The position numbers and the translations under genes are program-made. Positions 7,782-9,830 of a stretch of 9,830 nucleotides of DNA are shown here, one piece after another. Positions within the stretch are counted from its first letter, which is position 1. Each line of letters opens with the position of its first letter. Source of the stretch: Kouleothrix aurantiaca (GTDB lineage Bacteria; Chloroflexota; Chloroflexia; Chloroflexales; Roseiflexaceae); the NCBI GenBank assembly GCA_001399705.1, contig LJCR01000044.1:1-9830 (forward strand), given 5' to 3'. Under the pieces are notes generated by a model. That model had not been told where the DNA came from. It worked only from the letters and a program-made list of their open reading frames with translations, and ran no database searches.

Positions 7782-7924
7782 ATGGCCTGGAAAAAAGGAA
7801 CCTCTACCAGTGCCATGACCCAAAGTGCGGGTGCGAGGTAACGGTGACCAGGGAACCGCAGTCAGGCCCGGGCGGCAATCAGCAGGCACCCTTCTATGGC
7901 AAGACCATGCAGCAGAAGAACTAA
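7782..7924 (+). pseudogene. Small Cys-rich, probably metal-binding reading frame with a broken start
   Basis: After the ATPase stop, a frame ending at TAA 7922-7924 encodes YQCHDPKCGCEV, then TVTREP and a Gly/Gln-rich tail. The CX5CXC cluster looks metal-binding, and 32 of the 40 codons from CTC 7802 to the stop end in G or C, which argues for real coding. The frame has no ATG, GTG or TTG. ATG 7782 opens a different frame (M-A-W-K-K) that would join it if the A6 run at 7791-7796 had seven A's, giving a peptide of 47 residues. Explanations are a one-base indel by mutation or sequencing, a -1 slip on the second AAA codon, or a non-standard start. The C-terminal part (FYGKTM) lacks further cysteines. 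It sits in the ATPase transcript, so a role in metal capture or delivery is plausible but unproven. I do not recognise the family with certainty. Confidence 0.45.
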
Positions 7925-7935
7925 ACGAGCGCACA

Positions 7936-7970
7936 AGCGTGCGCAGTCCTCGAACGAGGCTGCGCACGCT
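7936..7970. terminator. Strong hairpin, probable bidirectional terminator
   Basis: AGCGTGCGCAG (7936-7946) pairs perfectly with CTGCGCACGCT (7960-7970). After a one-base bulge, CCTC (7948-7951) pairs with GAGG (7956-7959) around a GAAC tetraloop. It sits between the convergent ATPase unit and ccmF. A moderately T-rich stretch follows on the plus side and a T-rich stretch on the minus side, so it may stop transcription from both directions. Nothing else is seen from 7971 to 8026. Confidence 0.75.
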
Positions 7971-8026
7971 CGTTCATGCTTGTTCCTGGTCTTGGAAGGC
8001 TGGTACCATTCTATGTCAGAACAACG

Positions 8027-9709
8027 CTACTCCGCCGGCTGCTGCCTGGTCGTGCCGAACCCAAAGCTCTTCGCCAGCTCGCCCAGTCCGCGCGGGAGCC
8101 GCACCCGCTGCCCACCCAGGCGCGCCCGGCCCTCAAGTGTGCGCCGCAGCAGTGCGATTAGCCCGCCCAGCACGCCGATGACGATGCCGAGCCAGACCAA
8201 GACTATCCCCGGCTTGAGGCTGACGGTCACCACTGCCTTGGCCGGATCGACCGGCAAATTCAGTCCGTTCACCCGGACGAACGCCCAGCGCTGGACCGGA
8301 TCGAAGTCCTCGAACACCACATCCTTGCCGCCGGGCAGCACTGCCGCGATCCGCTGGAACGCCTTTGCTGGATCGCTCTCGTTCGCGATGAGCCGGATGA
8401 TGGGCTTGACGATCGTGTCTTGCCCCTGATACGTCACACGGAGCCGCGCGCCGATATCGCCGCTGTCGCCCTCATGCATCGCGGCGGCGTCAAACCCCAG
8501 GAACGTGATCGTATAGGGGCCAATCTCCTTCTTGTCGTTGACCAGGAGCTGCGCGGTGTTGCGGTCGATCGGCGGCTGGTATTCGACGGGCGAGATGTAC
8601 AGATCCTGCACGAATTCGCTCTTGATCGAGGGCGTCGCCATTGTCGCGCCCATCCGCTTATTATAGTACAGCAGCGGGGTCGCGCTGAAGGTGTCGTTGT
8701 CCCGCCGCACCGTCATGTCGAGCATGCCCTTCCCCTGCGGCGTGGTACGCCAGCCGTTGAAGGTGAAGTCATAGCCATAGGCGCGGATAGCGTCACCCGC
8801 TGATACAACGATCTTCTGGTCTGGCGTCGCATAGGATGTCGAGCCGACCACGCCGGCGATCAGCACGGCCATCCCAACATGCGCCAGGTAGCCGCCGATG
8901 CGCAGCCAGCCGCTGCGCAAGGTGCGGACGATCATTACCACATTTGTTCCGGCGGCGAACGTGCCCAGGCCGATATAGGCCAGCGGCAGCGGGTCCCGCA
9001 CGCCGATCAGCAGCACGCCGCAGGTGAGCGCCACCGCGGCCAGCGCCGGCCAGCGCAGCGCTTTGAGCAGGTGACGCATGTTCGTGTCGCGCCAGCCCAG
9101 CAACGGTCCGATAGTCAGCAGCAGCGCCAGGATAACTCCGAGCGGCGGAACCGTGGCGGTGTAGAAGCTGCCTACGAGGCCGAACCGCCCGTCGGTGAAT
9201 GGCGATGCGTTCGGGTTGTAGCGCGTGCCGTCATCCAGCTCGAATGCCGCTCCGAGGAAACGCTGGAGCGTGTGGCCGACGCCGGGGATGGCCGAGATCA
9301 CTGGCATTGAGGTGCCAATCCCAATCACAGTGGCGATCACCAGTAATCCCAGGATCAGCAGGACAAAGAAGCTCTCGCGCGAGAGCAGCTTCTCGGAGAG
9401 CGGCCGGCTCGGGATATCGCGCCAGCGCCACACCAGCACTGCGACGCCGCTGACGGTAATGACACCGAGCGCTGTGGTCATAATGACCTTCAGCCCCTCC
9501 TGGGCGAACGAGTGGACTGAGAAGTTGGACAGGACTCCGCTGCGGGTCAGGAACGTCGCGTAGAAGACCAGCATATAGGTCAGAATCGCCAGCGCGAATG
9601 TCGATCTGCGCAGCCCGCCGTTCGTGCGCTGGACCAGCATGGCGTGAATCAACGCGGTGGCGGTGAGCCAGGGTACCAGCGAGGAGTTCTCGACCGGGTC
9701 CCAGCCCCA
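8027..9709 (-). pseudogene. ccmF: Haem lyase CcmF, N-terminal part cut off by an insertion
   Basis: CcmF is the membrane haem lyase of cytochrome c maturation System I; it receives haem from CcmE and attaches it to the CXXCH of apocytochromes. The remaining 560 codons begin inside the WWD motif with WGWDPVENSSLVPWL. They keep three conserved histidines: ALIHAML (H22 of the remnant), NFSVHSF (H66) and YLAHVGM (H277), matching the WWD-flanking and haem b ligands of the family. Many membrane helices, a large extracytoplasmic region (about 290-490) and a last helix follow. The left half of the WWD motif, and roughly 200 residues before it in a typical CcmF, are absent. Reading upstream, the frame meets one foreign codon pair and TGA at 9716-9718. 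TTG 9652 or ATG 9640 could restart translation, but the product would lack the haem-handling motif. The missing 5' part should lie beyond the insertion. Confidence 0.85.
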
Positions 9710-9730
9710 TAGGCATCAAGTTAAGCAAAC

Positions 9731-9789
9731 GGGAAGCATCTCGGCTATGATGACGGGTTGTGACCACCGCATCAGTCGAGGAGCTTCCC
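9731..9789 (+). promoter_or_regulatory. Leader hairpin masking the transposase ribosome site
   Basis: GGGAAGC (9731-9737) pairs with GCTTCCC (9783-9789). After a 2x2 internal loop, CTCG (9740-9743) pairs with CGAG (9777-9780). Further in, TGATG (9748-9752) pairs with CATCA (9770-9774), and CGG (9754-9756) with CCG (9767-9769). The ribosome site GAGGAG (9778-9783) lies within the closed arm. Transcripts entering from outside would carry both arms and be poorly translated, as known for IS10 and IS50. Confidence 0.6.
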
Positions 9790-9790
9790 T

Positions 9791-9830
9791 ATGCCAAGCA
9801 TACCACAGCTTGCCGCCACCATCGAACACG
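9791..9830 (+). CDS. Start of a probable transposase gene (runs off the window)
   Basis: Only 13 codons are visible (MPSIPQLAATIEH). ATG 9791 follows GAGGAG (9778-9783) by seven bases, a good ribosome site. The position just inside the presumed IS end, opposite in direction to the interrupted ccmF, argues for a transposase. The visible residues contain no diagnostic motif, so the family is open; the opening reminds me of IS4-type transposases. Translation from read-through transcripts is probably limited by the leader hairpin. Confidence 0.55.
   Translation, partial: MPSIPQLAATIEH

Larger units (their letters stand above)
9710..9830 (+). mobile_element. Left end of an insertion sequence inside ccmF
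   Basis: Homology to CcmF ends exactly after the WGWDP tryptophan codon at 9709. From 9710 the sequence (TAGGCATCAAGTTAAGC) is unrelated, and a new gene on the opposite strand starts 81 bases in, the usual plan of an IS end followed by a transposase gene. The true end may be 9710-9712, since a base or two could be shared. The other end, any target duplication and the terminal repeat partner are outside the window. An IS4-like family is my guess only. Confidence 0.7.

Noticed and set aside
7739..7924. TGA at the ATPase end as a recoded codon giving a Cys-rich C-terminal tail
   Set aside because: No SECIS-like or read-through signal is evident, and the A6 frameshift from ATG 7782 is simpler. 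It is kept only as an alternative in the finding.
7825..8429. Overlapping plus-strand open frames of 118 and 177 codons
   Set aside because: They run through the terminator hairpin and antisense to the end of ccmF, with Arg/Ser/Pro-rich content typical of shadow frames.
8420..9563. Several plus-strand open frames opposite ccmF
   Set aside because: The minus strand encodes conserved CcmF motifs throughout; these are antisense shadows.
1..9830. CRISPR array, tRNA, rRNA or riboswitch
   Set aside because: No regularly spaced repeats, cloverleaf or recognisable riboswitch core were seen by eye on either strand.

Overview
This is a GC-rich bacterial window dominated by cytochrome c and redox biogenesis genes, with a metal-efflux cassette set among them. 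The gene families (a seven-helix membrane protein fused to a spermidine-synthase fold, a CcdA-type thiol transporter, a CtaA-like half protein and a CcmF of the WGWDPVENSS type) suggest a Chloroflexota-like bacterium to me. That is inference from memory of the families; no search was possible.

Layout. Bases 1-76 may be the tail of an upstream gene. From 77 to 4588 all genes are on the + strand and closely spaced: a membrane-anchored class I cytochrome c (77-565), the fused membrane/spermidine-synthase-like protein (656-2335), a rhodanese lipoprotein (2353-2799), a CcdA-like thiol/disulfide transporter (2873-3817) and a CtaA/COX15-like half protein (3995-4588). Together they look like an extracytoplasmic redox and haem module. 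CcdA would carry reducing power outward, the lipoprotein would handle sulfur or thiols at the outer face, and CcmF would attach haem to cytochromes such as the one at the left end.

Metal cassette (4667-7924). A MerR-family regulator (minus strand) and a heavy-metal P1B-type ATPase with two HMA domains (plus strand) diverge from a promoter with a 20-bp spacer and a CueR-like dyad. The ATPase has YPC where copper pumps have CPC. Just after it lies a short Cys-rich reading frame (CX5CXC) that reaches a start codon only through a one-base shift at a six-A run. A strong hairpin at 7936-7970 separates this unit from the convergent ccmF gene.

Right end. The minus-strand ccmF (8027-9709) is cut in its WWD haem-handling motif. 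At base 9710 the sequence turns abruptly into what looks like the left end of an insertion sequence, and a gene starting at 9791 runs off the window. The leader of that gene folds into a long hairpin that masks its ribosome binding site, as in IS elements that suppress read-through expression. ccmF therefore appears to be inactivated by insertion in this genome, or in the part of the population that was assembled.
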